Assembly: GCF_900112375.1 (NCBI RefSeq)
Contig: NZ_FOLS01000015.1
Coordinates: forward strand, 1 to 64,000
Direction of reading: 5' to 3'
Length of the DNA: 64,000 nucleotides
From: Pseudomonas citronellolis
Lineage (GTDB): Bacteria; Pseudomonadota; Gammaproteobacteria; Pseudomonadales; Pseudomonadaceae
Below the pieces are notes generated by a model. It saw only the letters and a program-made list of their open reading frames with translations. It was not told the DNA's origin and made no database searches. This document shows, in pieces, positions 29,757 through 40,038 of the stretch (positions are counted from its first letter, which is position 1; the number at the start of each line of letters is the position of its first letter). Both the position numbers and the translations under genes were made by a program.

Positions 29757-30923
29757 ATGAGCACCGAATTCTTCTGGCGCCTCCCCCTGGGGAGCGACGG
29801 CCCCTACCTCGCCACCGACAAGAACAACCGCGGCGCCCCCGTCCACCGCCCGGGCAACATCGCCCCCGGGCGCCTGCCCAACGGCGAGCCGGACGGCTTC
29901 ACCTACATCGACTACATCGCCCAGGTGGCCAAGGCCGCCGAGATCGCCGGCTTCGAGGGGGCGCTGCTGCCCACCGGGCCGGAGCCCTGGATCGCCGCCG
30001 CGGCCCTGGCCCGGGAAACCCGCCGGATCAAGTTCCTGGTCGCCTTCCAGGCCACCTGGACGCTGCCGGCCTATGCCGCGCAGCAGGCCGCCATCCTGCA
30101 GAACCTCAGCCGCGGCCGCCTGGAGTGGAACATCATCACCGGCGGCAACCCGGCCAGCCAGCGCGCCAATGGCGACTTCCTGGAACACGACAAGCGCTAC
30201 CAGCGCACCGGCGAGTTCCTCGACATCATCGACGGCCTGTGGAGCCACGAACAGTTCAGCTACCAGGGCGAGATCTACCAACTGGAGAACGGCTCGCTGC
30301 CCCCGGGCCTGAAGCACGAACGCAAGCCGGGCATCTACTTCTCCGGTTTCTCCGACGCCGCCCTGGACGTGGCCGCGCGCCACGCCGACGTGTACCTGAA
30401 CTGGGCCGAGCCGGTCGACAAGCTCAAGCCGCACATCGAGCGCGTCCGCGAGCTGGCCGACAAGCAGGGCCGGCAGGTGCGCTTCGGCCTGCGCATCGAC
30501 CTGTTCGCCCGCGAGACCGAAGAGGCCGCCTGGAGCGAGCTGCGCAAGCAATACGAGCGCATCGACGCCCGCACCAGCGCCGCCATCAAGCACTTCGCCA
30601 GCGGCTCCGACTCGGTGGGCGCGGCGCGCCAGAGCGCCTACCACCAGAACGTCGAGCGCTTCGACGACCTGATCCTCGCCCCCAACCTCTGGGCCGGCTT
30701 CGGCAAGGCCAAGCCGGGGCCGACCATCGGCCTGGTGGGCAGCCACCAGAACGTCGCCGAGCGCCTGGCCGAGTACCGCGACGCCGGCTTCTCCACCTTC
30801 ATCCTGGCCGGCAACCCGCACCTGGAAGAGGCCCTGCGCATCGGCCAGGAAGTGCTGCCGCTGGTCCACCAACGGCACGACGCCCGCGCCGACCAACCCA
30901 CCGCGCTGAAGGCCAGCGCCTGA
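29757..30923 (+). CDS. SsuD-family FMNH2-dependent monooxygenase
   Basis: This 388-residue luciferase-like TIM-barrel protein matches SsuD/MsuD along its length: FWRLPLGSDGPYLAT at the start, GALLPTGPEPWIAAAALA, LVAFQATWTLPAYAAQQAA, NIITGGNP, and HLEEALRIGQEVLPLV at the end. Relatives use reduced flavin and O2 to oxidise sulfonates (releasing sulfite) or sulfones (giving sulfinates). No flavin reductase gene is in this operon, so FMNH2 must come from elsewhere. It is the first gene of a seven-gene operon behind a sigma-54 promoter, and directly precedes two DszB-like desulfinase homologues. A sulfone-to-sulfinate role is therefore possible. Confidence 0.88.
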   Translation: MSTEFFWRLPLGSDGPYLATDKNNRGAPVHRPGNIAPGRLPNGEPDGFTYIDYIAQVAKAAEIAGFEGALLPTGPEPWIAAAALARETRRIKFLVAFQATWTLPAYAAQQAAILQNLSRGRLEWNIITGGNPASQRANGDFLEHDKRYQRTGEFLDIIDGLWSHEQFSYQGEIYQLENGSLPPGLKHERKPGIYFSGFSDAALDVAARHADVYLNWAEPVDKLKPHIERVRELADKQGRQVRFGLRIDLFARETEEAAWSELRKQYERIDARTSAAIKHFASGSDSVGAARQSAYHQNVERFDDLILAPNLWAGFGKAKPGPTIGLVGSHQNVAERLAEYRDAGFSTFILAGNPHLEEALRIGQEVLPLVHQRHDARADQPTALKASA

Positions 30924-30942
30924 CCCCGCAAGGAACCGCATC

Positions 30943-31998
30943 ATGAGTCAACCGCTCGACACCCTCTGGTACACCCGCTGCCCGGTACCCACCGGCCTCG
31001 GCATCGCGGTACAGAAAGGCTGGCTGGAACAGGCCCTGGGCGACCAGGGGACGCGCATCCAGTCGCTGCGAGAGTCGGACAACCAGGCCGTGCGCGAATC
31101 GCACTTCGACCACAGCCTGCAGAACTCGGTACGCCACGGCGGCAGCATCCCGGCCATCTGGGCCCGCGCCAGCGGCCGCGAGACGCGGGTGATCGGCCTG
31201 TCGTGGGCCGACGAGGTGCAACTGATCCTCAGCCTGCCCGACAGCGGCATCCGCAACGTCAAGGACCTCGCGGGCCGGCGCTTCGGCCTGCCCGACTGGG
31301 CCGGCGCGCAGATCGACTTCACCCGCGCCCAGGCCATCCGCGGCCTGGAGAACGCGCTCAAGCTCGAAGGCCTGGAAGTGAAGGACGTGGAACGGGTGGA
31401 CTTCCGCCAGGGCGGCACCTTCAGCGACGAGACGCCGCACAGCATCGCGGGCCTCGGCGCCTTCGGCGGGCGCCGCCGCGGCGGGCAGAACCCGGAACTC
31501 ACCGGCCTGCTGCGCGGCGAGGTGGACGCCATCTTCCTCAAGGGCGCCCACGCCGTGCAACTGGCCCAGCAGTTCGGCCTGCACACGGTGATCGACACCG
31601 GCTCCCACCCGGAGCCGCTGATCCGCTCGAACAACGGCACGCCGCGCACCCTGAGCGTGGACCAGCACCTGCTCGACACGCACTTCGACACTGCCGTGGG
31701 CATCCTCGGCTCGGTGTTGCGCGCCGAGGAATGGGCCCAGGCCCATCCCGAGGACACCCGCCGCTACCTCGCCCGCGAGGCCAACAGCAGCGAGTACTGG
31801 GTGGCCCAGGCCTACGGCGAGGACGCCCACCAGCGCCTGCGCACCAACCTCGACGAGCGCTCCATCGCCGCCCTGCAGGACTTCACCGACTTCCTCCGGC
31901 GCTGGAACTTCGTCCCCCAGGACTTCGCCGTGCGCGACTGGATCGACCCGCGCCCGCTGGAAGCCCTGCGCAGCGCCGTCGCCAAGCGCGCCGGCTGA
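30943..31998 (+). CDS. DszB-like sulfinate desulfinase (catalytic Cys retained)
   Basis: The 351-residue protein has the periplasmic-binding-protein fold but no signal peptide. It aligns with the desulfinase DszB: DTLWYTRCPVP against DszB DTLTYSNCPVP, then HF, R-x-GG-x-IP and DLAGRR segments. Cys13, His54, Arg64 and Gly67 correspond to DszB C27, H60, R70 and G73, with the same 10-residue His-Arg spacing. DszB hydrolyses 2'-hydroxybiphenyl-2-sulfinate to release sulfite. The position after a flavin monooxygenase suits removal of sulfite from a sulfinate. Automatic pipelines would probably call it an ABC binding protein; the substrate is unknown. Confidence 0.75.
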   Translation: MSQPLDTLWYTRCPVPTGLGIAVQKGWLEQALGDQGTRIQSLRESDNQAVRESHFDHSLQNSVRHGGSIPAIWARASGRETRVIGLSWADEVQLILSLPDSGIRNVKDLAGRRFGLPDWAGAQIDFTRAQAIRGLENALKLEGLEVKDVERVDFRQGGTFSDETPHSIAGLGAFGGRRRGGQNPELTGLLRGEVDAIFLKGAHAVQLAQQFGLHTVIDTGSHPEPLIRSNNGTPRTLSVDQHLLDTHFDTAVGILGSVLRAEEWAQAHPEDTRRYLAREANSSEYWVAQAYGEDAHQRLRTNLDERSIAALQDFTDFLRRWNFVPQDFAVRDWIDPRPLEALRSAVAKRAG

Positions 31999-32006
31999 GC
32001 GCCGCC

Positions 32007-32030
32007 CGGCCCCGGTCGCAGCCGGGGCCG
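32007..32030 (+). other. intercistronic hairpin between the two desulfinase homologues
   Basis: Arms CGGCCCCGG and CCGGGGCCG flank a six-base loop in the 57-bp gap between the paralogous genes. It has no U tract and could adjust the relative expression of the two proteins. Confidence 0.5.
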
Positions 32031-32055
32031 ACCGCCCACCAGGAAAGGCTCCCTG

Positions 32056-33111
32056 ATGAACACTCCTCTCGATACCCTCTGGTACACCCACAGTCCGGTA
32101 CCCACGGGGCTCGGCATCGCCGTCGAATCCGGTCGCCTGGCCCAGGCCTTCCGCCCCTGGGGCACGCGCATCCAGGCCCTGCGCGAATCCTCCGACCGCG
32201 AGGTGCGCGAGGCGCACTTCGACCACCACCTGCGCAACTCGGTGCGCCATGGCGGCAACATCCCGGCCATCTGGGCCCGCGCCAGCGGCCGCGACACCCG
32301 CGTGCTGGGCATGTCCTGGAGCGACGAGGTGCAGCTGATCGTCACCACCGCCGACAGCCCGGTGCGCGATATCCGCGACCTGCGCAACCGCCGCTTCGGC
32401 GTGCCCAAGTGGGCCAACGTGCAGATCGACTTCACCCGCGCCCAGGCCATCCGCGGCCTGGAGAACGCCCTCAGGCTGGAAGGCCTGCAGGTCGCCGACG
32501 TCGAACTGGTGGACTACCCCTACGGCGGCACCTACAGCGACGACCCGGTGCGCCACGTGCACGGCGCCCAGGTCAGCCTCGGCGGCAACCGCGTGCGGCG
32601 GCGCAACAACGAGCTGATCGGCCTGCTGCGCGGCGACATCGACGCCATCTTCCTCAAGGGCGCCCATGGCCTGCACCTGGCCGACGAGTTCGGCCTGCGC
32701 GTGGTGGTGGATGTCGGCTCGCACCCCGACCCACTGATCCGCGCCAACATCGGCACCCCTCGCACCCTGACCGTCGACCAGCACCTGCTGGACGAACACT
32801 TCGACGCCGCCGTGCTGATCCTCGAAACCGTGCTGCGCGCCGAGCAATGGGCCTGGGCCCACCCCGAGGAGACCCGCCGCTTCCTCGCCCGCGAGCTGAA
32901 CACCAGTGAGTACTGGGTGGCCGCCGCCTACGGCGAGGACGCCCACCTGCGCCTGCAGACCAACCTGGCCGAGCGCTCCGTCGGGGCCCTGCAGGACCTC
33001 ACCGACTTCCTCGAGCGCTGGGACTTCATCCCGCGCCGCTTCGACGTGCGCCAATGGATCGAGCCGGGGCCGCTAGAGCAATTGCTGGAGAAGGTCAATG
33101 TCGCCATCTAG
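32056..33111 (+). CDS. DszB-like protein with catalytic Cys replaced by Ser
   Basis: This 351-residue paralogue of the preceding gene has the same length and about 60% visible identity (DTLWYTHSPVPTGLGIAVE, HFDHHLRNSVRHGGNIPAIWARASGR). The residue aligned with DszB C27 is Ser13, whereas His54, Arg64 and Gly67 are kept. In DszB a C27S change abolishes activity, so this copy is probably not a desulfinase by the usual mechanism. It may bind the substrate, regulate or pair with the first copy, or use serine chemistry. It lacks a signal peptide, so it is unlikely to be a periplasmic binding protein. It overlaps the MFS gene by 14 bp. Confidence 0.75.
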   Translation: MNTPLDTLWYTHSPVPTGLGIAVESGRLAQAFRPWGTRIQALRESSDREVREAHFDHHLRNSVRHGGNIPAIWARASGRDTRVLGMSWSDEVQLIVTTADSPVRDIRDLRNRRFGVPKWANVQIDFTRAQAIRGLENALRLEGLQVADVELVDYPYGGTYSDDPVRHVHGAQVSLGGNRVRRRNNELIGLLRGDIDAIFLKGAHGLHLADEFGLRVVVDVGSHPDPLIRANIGTPRTLTVDQHLLDEHFDAAVLILETVLRAEQWAWAHPEETRRFLARELNTSEYWVAAAYGEDAHLRLQTNLAERSVGALQDLTDFLERWDFIPRRFDVRQWIEPGPLEQLLEKVNVAI

Positions 33112-34285
33112 GCCGCCGGCCTTCCTCGCCGGCTTCATGCTGCTGGCCGCCTTCAGCGGCGCCACCATCGGCATGGCGAAGATCGTCACCACCCTCTACG
33201 CCCTGCACATAGGCGCGAGCCCCATGCAACTGGGGGTGATCTCGGCCATGGAGTCGCTGGGCATGGTCCTGCTGACACTGCCGGCGGGCTTCGTCATCGC
33301 CCGCTACGGCGCGCGCCGGGTGTACTTCCTGGCCAGCCTCGGGCCACTGCTGCTGAACCTGGCCATCCCGCTGTTCGGCACCTGGCTGTGGCTGGCCGCG
33401 GCGCGCCTGCTGATCGGCCTGTGCATCCCCTTCCGCATCGTCGCCATGAACAGCGCCTTCCTCCGCCAGCTACGGCACATCGGCAACGACAAGGCCGGCT
33501 GGTACCGCGGCGCCCTGACCCTGGGCATGGGCCTGCTCGGCCCGCTGCTGGGCAACTGGCTCAGCGGCGGCAGCTTCACCCTGGGCTTCGTGGTGATCGG
33601 CCTGTGCTTCGGCCTGATGGCGCTGTACAGCCTCGGCTTCTGGGAGGGCGAAGGCCCGGCCGAGGCGGCCGCCGAACTGGACGGCGGCATCCTGGCCCAG
33701 GCGCGGACCCTGCTCGGCCACCCGGAGGTCGCCGAGAGCTGCCTGGTGGAGTTGCTGTCCGGCGCCACCGGGGCGTTGTTCGGCACCTTCATCATCGTCC
33801 TGGCCATGGAGGTGGCCCAGCTCAGCCAGGAGCGCGCGGTCAGCCTGGTGATGATCCAGGGCCTGGCCGCGGTGCTCGGCCTGTTCGGCCTGGGCCGCCT
33901 GGTGGAGCGCGGCGGGCGGCGCCCGGCCCGTCTCGCCGGCCTGGCCCTGGGAGTGGCCGGCCTGCTGCTGCTCGGCCGCGGCCAGGGCTATGCCTGGTTG
34001 GCCCTGGGCGCCGTGCTGCTGAGCCTGGCCACGGCGCTGGTGCACCTGGTGAACATGGCGCAGCTGGGCGAGTCGGCCCTGGACAAGAGCAAGCTCTCCG
34101 GCCTGTTCAATCTCGCCGGCATGCTCGGCAGTTGCTCCGGCGCTTTGCTCGGTGGCGCCATCAGCCACTGGATCGGCCTGGCCAACCTGTTCCTGGCCTG
34201 GATCCCGCTGGTACTGCTGGTCGCCCTGTGCTGCTGGCTGCGCCACCTGCGGCGCGGCGCCGCAGCGATAGCCGTGGAGGGCTGA
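33098..34285 (+). CDS. MFS transporter in the organosulfur operon
   Basis: The 395-residue protein has about twelve hydrophobic helices and a motif-A-like RYGARRVYF loop after helix 2. It starts within the end of the DszB-like Ser paralogue and ends four bases before an ABC permease gene. It may take up the organosulfur compound, or export a desulfurised product such as a phenol; direction and substrate are unknown. Confidence 0.88.
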   Translation: MSPSRPPAFLAGFMLLAAFSGATIGMAKIVTTLYALHIGASPMQLGVISAMESLGMVLLTLPAGFVIARYGARRVYFLASLGPLLLNLAIPLFGTWLWLAAARLLIGLCIPFRIVAMNSAFLRQLRHIGNDKAGWYRGALTLGMGLLGPLLGNWLSGGSFTLGFVVIGLCFGLMALYSLGFWEGEGPAEAAAELDGGILAQARTLLGHPEVAESCLVELLSGATGALFGTFIIVLAMEVAQLSQERAVSLVMIQGLAAVLGLFGLGRLVERGGRRPARLAGLALGVAGLLLLGRGQGYAWLALGAVLLSLATALVHLVNMAQLGESALDKSKLSGLFNLAGMLGSCSGALLGGAISHWIGLANLFLAWIPLVLLVALCCWLRHLRRGAAAIAVEG

Positions 34286-34289
34286 AGCG

Positions 34290-35048
34290 ATGCGTAGAAT
34301 CCCCCTGCACCACCTGACCGTGCTGGTCTCGCCCCTGGCGCTGCTGGCCGCGTGGGTACTGCTGGCCGACAGCGGGCGCTTCCCCAGCCAGTTGCTGGTG
34401 CCGCCGCGCGAGGTCTGGCAGGCCTTCGTCGAGCTGGCCAGCAGCGGCGAGCTGCGCGAGCACCTGGACAGCAGCCTGTCGCGCCTGGCCCTGGGCTTCC
34501 TGATCGGCGCCGGCGGCGGCCTGGCGTTCGGCACCGCCATGGCCCTGTCGCCCAACGTCGAAGCCTACTGCGGGCCGCTGTTCCACACCCTGCGCCAGGT
34601 GCCTTCCATCGCCCTGATCCCGATGTTCATCCTGTTCTTCGGCGTCGAGGAGACCTTCAAGATCCTCATCGTCACCAAGGCCACCTTCTTCCCCGTGGCC
34701 CTGGCCACCTGCGAGGGCGTGCGCGGCATCCCGCGCAGCTACTTCGAGGTCGCCCAGGTCTACCGCCTGCCGCTGCCGACGCTGCTCGCCGAGGTGGCCT
34801 TCCCGGCCGCCGCGCCGCCGATCCTCACCGGCCTGCGCATCGGCCTGAGCCGCGCCTGGATGGTGCTGGTGGCGGCCGAGCTGCTGGCCGCCGACAGCGG
34901 CCTGGGGCAGATGATCGAGATGAGCCGGCAGATGCTGCGCATCGACGTGGTGATGGTCGGCGTGCTGGTGACCGGCGTCATCGGCTTCGTCCTGGACTAT
35001 GGCTTCCGCCTGCTGGAGCGGCGCGTGCTGCGCTGGAAACCGCTATGA
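34290..35048 (+). CDS. ABC transporter permease (SsuC/TauC-type), first copy
   Basis: The 252-residue inner-membrane protein has six predicted helices and the BPD-type coupling segment around YFEVAQVYRLPLPTLLAEVAFPAAAPPILTGLR with its EA-type loop. It belongs to the nitrate/sulfonate/taurine permease group. It overlaps the next permease by ATGA, so the transporter is likely a heterodimer of the two, unlike the single SsuC of E. coli. Confidence 0.9.
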   Translation: MRRIPLHHLTVLVSPLALLAAWVLLADSGRFPSQLLVPPREVWQAFVELASSGELREHLDSSLSRLALGFLIGAGGGLAFGTAMALSPNVEAYCGPLFHTLRQVPSIALIPMFILFFGVEETFKILIVTKATFFPVALATCEGVRGIPRSYFEVAQVYRLPLPTLLAEVAFPAAAPPILTGLRIGLSRAWMVLVAAELLAADSGLGQMIEMSRQMLRIDVVMVGVLVTGVIGFVLDYGFRLLERRVLRWKPL

Positions 35049-35818
35049 AGAGCCTCGTTTCACTGTTGCGCCGCGGCCGTGGGCTGGTCCTGCCGCTGCT
35101 GCTGATCGCCGCCTGGGAAGCCGCCTCGCGCCAGGACGCCAGCCACGCCTACGCCTTCGTGCCGCTGCGGCGCATCGGCGAAGGCCTGGCGGAACTGCTG
35201 GCCAGCGGCGAACTGTGGCTGAGCGTGGCGGCCAGCCTGCAGCGCACCTGCCTGGGCCTGCTGTTCGGAGTGGCGGCGGGCTTCGTCCTGGGCGCCGCCA
35301 TGGCCCTTTCGCGCAGCGCTGGGCGCCTGCTCGCGCCGCTGTTCCACGGCCTGCGCCAGGTGCCCATCCTCGGCCTGATCCCGCTGCTGGCGCTGTGGTT
35401 CGGCAGCGGCGAGGCGACCAAGGTGCTGATCGTCTCCCTGGCCGCCTTCTACCCCATGGCGCTCAATGCCCATGAAGGCTTCAGCCACGTCGAGAAGCGC
35501 TACCGCGAAGTCGGCCGGCTATACGCGCTGTCGCCCCTGCAGCAGTTCACCCAGGTGCTGCTGCCCGGCGCCCTGCCCAGCCTGTGCAACGGCGTGCTGC
35601 ACGCCCTGGCCTTCGCCTGGGTCAGTTCGGTGGGCAGCGAGCTGTTCCTTTCCACCGGCCTGGGCCTGGGCAACCTGATGATGAACGCCGAGACCGGCTC
35701 GCGCATGGAGATCATCGTGATCGGCGTGCTCTGCATCGGCCTGCTCGGCTACGCCATGAACCAGCTGTTTTCCCGCCTCGCCCGCCACCTGCTGCGCTGG
35801 CGCGCCCTCCGTCGATAG
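35045..35818 (+). CDS. ABC transporter permease (SsuC/TauC-type), second copy
   Basis: The 257-residue permease resembles its upstream neighbour: a FGVAAGFVLGAAMALSRS helix, HGLRQVPILGLIPLLALWFG, and the coupling loop YREVGRLYALSPLQQFTQVLLPGALPSL. The ATG overlaps the previous stop as ATGA. Paired permease genes of this kind occur in the sulfate-ester ats system; the binding protein is probably the one at 26651-27730. Confidence 0.9.
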   Translation: MKSLVSLLRRGRGLVLPLLLIAAWEAASRQDASHAYAFVPLRRIGEGLAELLASGELWLSVAASLQRTCLGLLFGVAAGFVLGAAMALSRSAGRLLAPLFHGLRQVPILGLIPLLALWFGSGEATKVLIVSLAAFYPMALNAHEGFSHVEKRYREVGRLYALSPLQQFTQVLLPGALPSLCNGVLHALAFAWVSSVGSELFLSTGLGLGNLMMNAETGSRMEIIVIGVLCIGLLGYAMNQLFSRLARHLLRWRALRR

Positions 35819-35826
35819 GTGACCGC

Positions 35827-36618
35827 ATGACCGCACTGCTCAATCCCTCCCCCGCCTACGCCCTCGGCCAGCCCGGCGCCCTGGAGATCCGTGGGCTGAA
35901 CAAGCACTACCGGATCGATGGCAAGCCGCTGCAGGTGCTCAGCGGCATCGACCTGCAGGTGCTGCCCGGCGAGTTCGTCTGCATCGTCGGCGCCAGCGGC
36001 TGCGGCAAGTCCTCGCTGCTGCGCCTGATCGTCGGCCTGGAGCAGGACTACGAAGGGCTGATACGCCTGGACGGCGAGATCGTGCGCGGCACCAGCCTGG
36101 ACCGCGGCCTGGTGTTCCAGGACCACCGCCTGTTCCCCTGGAAGACCGTCGAGCAGAACGTCGCCCTGGCCCTGAAGAACCAGCGCCTGGGCAAGCGCGA
36201 GAAGGTCGAGCGCGTCGCCGAGCACCTGGCCCTGGTCGGCCTGCAGGGCTTCGAGCAGGCCTATCCGCACCAGCTTTCCGGCGGCATGGCGCAGCGCGCG
36301 GCCATCGCCCGGGCGCTGATCACCCGGCCCAAGCTGCTGTTGCTCGACGAGCCCTTCGGCGCCCTCGACGCCCTCACCCGGGTGAACCTGCAGCGCGAGC
36401 TGCAACGCATCTGGCTGCAACAGCGCAGCAGCGTGATCATGGTCACCCACGACGTCGAGGAAGCGCTCTACCTGGGCGACCGGGTGATCGTCATGGACGC
36501 CCGCCCCGGGCGCATCCGCCATGAGGTTCGCGTCGAGCTGCCGCACCCGCGCGAACGCAACGCGCCACGCCTGCACCGGTTGCGCGACGAGCTGCTCGCC
36601 GAGCTCACCGGCCAATGA
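35827..36618 (+). CDS. ABC transporter ATP-binding protein (SsuB/TauB-type)
   Basis: The 263-residue ATPase has Walker A GASGCGKSS (near residue 56), a Q-loop FQDHRLFPWK, the signature LSGGMAQRAAIARAL, Walker B LLLLDEPFGALD and H-loop VTHDVEEAL. These are all typical of the nitrate/sulfonate/taurine group. It is the last gene of the operon that begins at 29757. Confidence 0.95.
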   Translation: MTALLNPSPAYALGQPGALEIRGLNKHYRIDGKPLQVLSGIDLQVLPGEFVCIVGASGCGKSSLLRLIVGLEQDYEGLIRLDGEIVRGTSLDRGLVFQDHRLFPWKTVEQNVALALKNQRLGKREKVERVAEHLALVGLQGFEQAYPHQLSGGMAQRAAIARALITRPKLLLLDEPFGALDALTRVNLQRELQRIWLQQRSSVIMVTHDVEEALYLGDRVIVMDARPGRIRHEVRVELPHPRERNAPRLHRLRDELLAELTGQ

Positions 36619-36760
36619 CCCCGGCGGCGGCTATCCTTCGCACACGCCGCCTCCGCCTTTGTTTGATCCCGGCCAAGTTCCCGCGCCGCGGTTCGTGCCT
36701 CAATGGCACCAACGCCGGAGCCCGGCGTGCATCCATCCCCCTGCCGGCACGGGAGCGAGC

Positions 36761-38581
<1,821 letters not shown>

Positions 38582-38759
38582 GCGGGCCTGCTTCGAACCC
38601 ATGGCTATTTGCAGCGCCGCGCATATGCCGGGGAACTCATTGACAGATTGGCGCCAGACAAGTGTCATGGGCGTTGTCGTCCGGCGCGGTCGAGGTGTGG
38701 CGCCGGGATTGCGTGGTCCGTTTGCGTGTTTCCTTATCCCCCGCACAGGAGCCGCCGGC

Positions 38760-39182
38760 ATGTACGACTCTGCACCCAGGGCCTCGGGGCCCGCGGAGGA
38801 AGATTTCCTCTTCACCTTCGAGACCCACGTCCTGCAAAAGGCCCTGCCCGCCTTCGAGGAAGCCAGCCGCTTCGCCCGCGACCGCGGCCTGGATTGCCAG
38901 GTCGAGTTGCTGATGGACGAAGACGATCACCTGCAACTGTGCCTGTTCGCCCGCCTGGGCAGCAGCCAGCAGCCGAGCTTCTACCGCATCGTCGCCGATA
39001 CCGAACTCCAGGGCCTGGTCCACGAGCAGTACGCCACCCATGGCCAGCGCATGCGCCGCCTGGGCGCGCAACTGGACTCGCTGGACGGCGAGGTGCTCGA
39101 CGAACAGCTCGCCGAGTTTTTCCAGCTGGCCTTCGGCATGCACCTGGACGAGCCGGGGCACCGACGAGTCAGCGGCTTCTAG
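38760..39182 (+). CDS. conserved hypothetical protein
   Basis: The 140-residue acidic protein starts at an ATG preceded by AGGAG and has alternating helices and strands (FTFETHVLQKALPAFEEASRF; CQVELLMDEDDHLQLCLFARLG). No known motif, signal peptide or membrane segment was recognised. It stands alone between ftsH and a small protein gene. Confidence 0.6.
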   Translation: MYDSAPRASGPAEEDFLFTFETHVLQKALPAFEEASRFARDRGLDCQVELLMDEDDHLQLCLFARLGSSQQPSFYRIVADTELQGLVHEQYATHGQRMRRLGAQLDSLDGEVLDEQLAEFFQLAFGMHLDEPGHRRVSGF

Positions 39183-39343
39183 CAGCCGCCCCCTTTTGCC
39201 TTGCCTGCCGTTCCTCGCCTCGCCTCGCCTTGCGCGGGCGGGTTTTCGCGCGACACTGTGCGCATGAAATGGATCGCACGCGTCCGCCTGCGTGCGGTCC
39301 GAGCAAAGGTAAGGGCCGTGATGCCCATTGCAGGAGTGCCCCT

Positions 39344-39499
39344 ATGAAAAGCCCCGTGGATACCCCGCACCCCGATCCGGTGGTGACCAGGGAAGCCGAC
39401 GAACTGGAAGAACTGGTGGAGCTGGACCCGGTCGACAGCGGCCAGGAGCCGCACCTGTCCGCCGCCCACCAGGAAGGCGTGATCGACGAGCAGCACTGA
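39344..39499 (+). CDS. small acidic protein
   Basis: This 51-residue reading frame starts at an ATG preceded by AGGAG at good spacing. It codes for a strongly acidic peptide (ADELEELVELDPVDSGQEPH) without hydrophobic segments. It is unrecognised; a real small gene is suggested by the ribosome site and composition, not by homology. Confidence 0.5.
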   Translation: MKSPVDTPHPDPVVTREADELEELVELDPVDSGQEPHLSAAHQEGVIDEQH

Positions 39500-39668
39500 G
39501 CTTGCATTCTGCCGTACAGGCTTCGTGCAATCGTGCGAAATGCACGGATATGCCTCTGTCGCCATCGACTAACTGACTGATTCAAAAAGAGAAAATTTTC
39601 AAGCGAAGCTGGAACGCATGCTGCAACGGCTCTCCCATCGGCTTCACGGATATTCAAGGGAGAGCGTC

Positions 39669-40037
39669 ATGCACAACGATCGCAACCAGGCCCCGCAACT
39701 GCTCGGCGAACAATTCAGCGACTACCGCGTCGACCTCCAGCAGCGCCCGGACGGCGGCCTGCTGCTGAGGCTGCGCGACAACCAGAGCCGGCGCCTGCTG
39801 ACCACCTGGGCGATCCCGGCCAGCGAGTGGCGCGACCCGGCGCGCCTGAACAGCTTCATCGAACGCATCCGCCGCGACCTGCTGACCGCCGAGGGCCAGC
39901 CCCTGCAGGAGGACCAGGTGGACTGCTTCCGCAAACGCATCGAGCTGCAGACCTTCAACCCCGGCCAGGGCCGCCACCGCCAGCGCAAGATCGTGGTGGC
40001 CGGCGAGCGCCTGCGCGCCCTGGCGGCCAACGCCTGA
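39669..40037 (+). CDS. DUF3509-like small protein
   Basis: This 122-residue protein has the pattern YRVDLQQRPDGGLLLRLRD near the start, then a helix and a basic C-terminus (RHRQRKIVVAGERL), resembling the Pseudomonas DUF3509 family of unknown function. AGGGAG precedes the ATG and an AT-rich stretch at 39570-39600 could hold its promoter. It is convergent with the AraC gene, one base apart. Confidence 0.6.
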   Translation: MHNDRNQAPQLLGEQFSDYRVDLQQRPDGGLLLRLRDNQSRRLLTTWAIPASEWRDPARLNSFIERIRRDLLTAEGQPLQEDQVDCFRKRIELQTFNPGQGRHRQRKIVVAGERLRALAANA

Positions 40038-40038
40038 G

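Noticed and set aside
30799..33054. A 751-codon minus-strand frame across the desulfinase homologues
   Set aside because: It mirrors the tandem paralogues, so it is internally repetitive only because the sense genes are paralogous.
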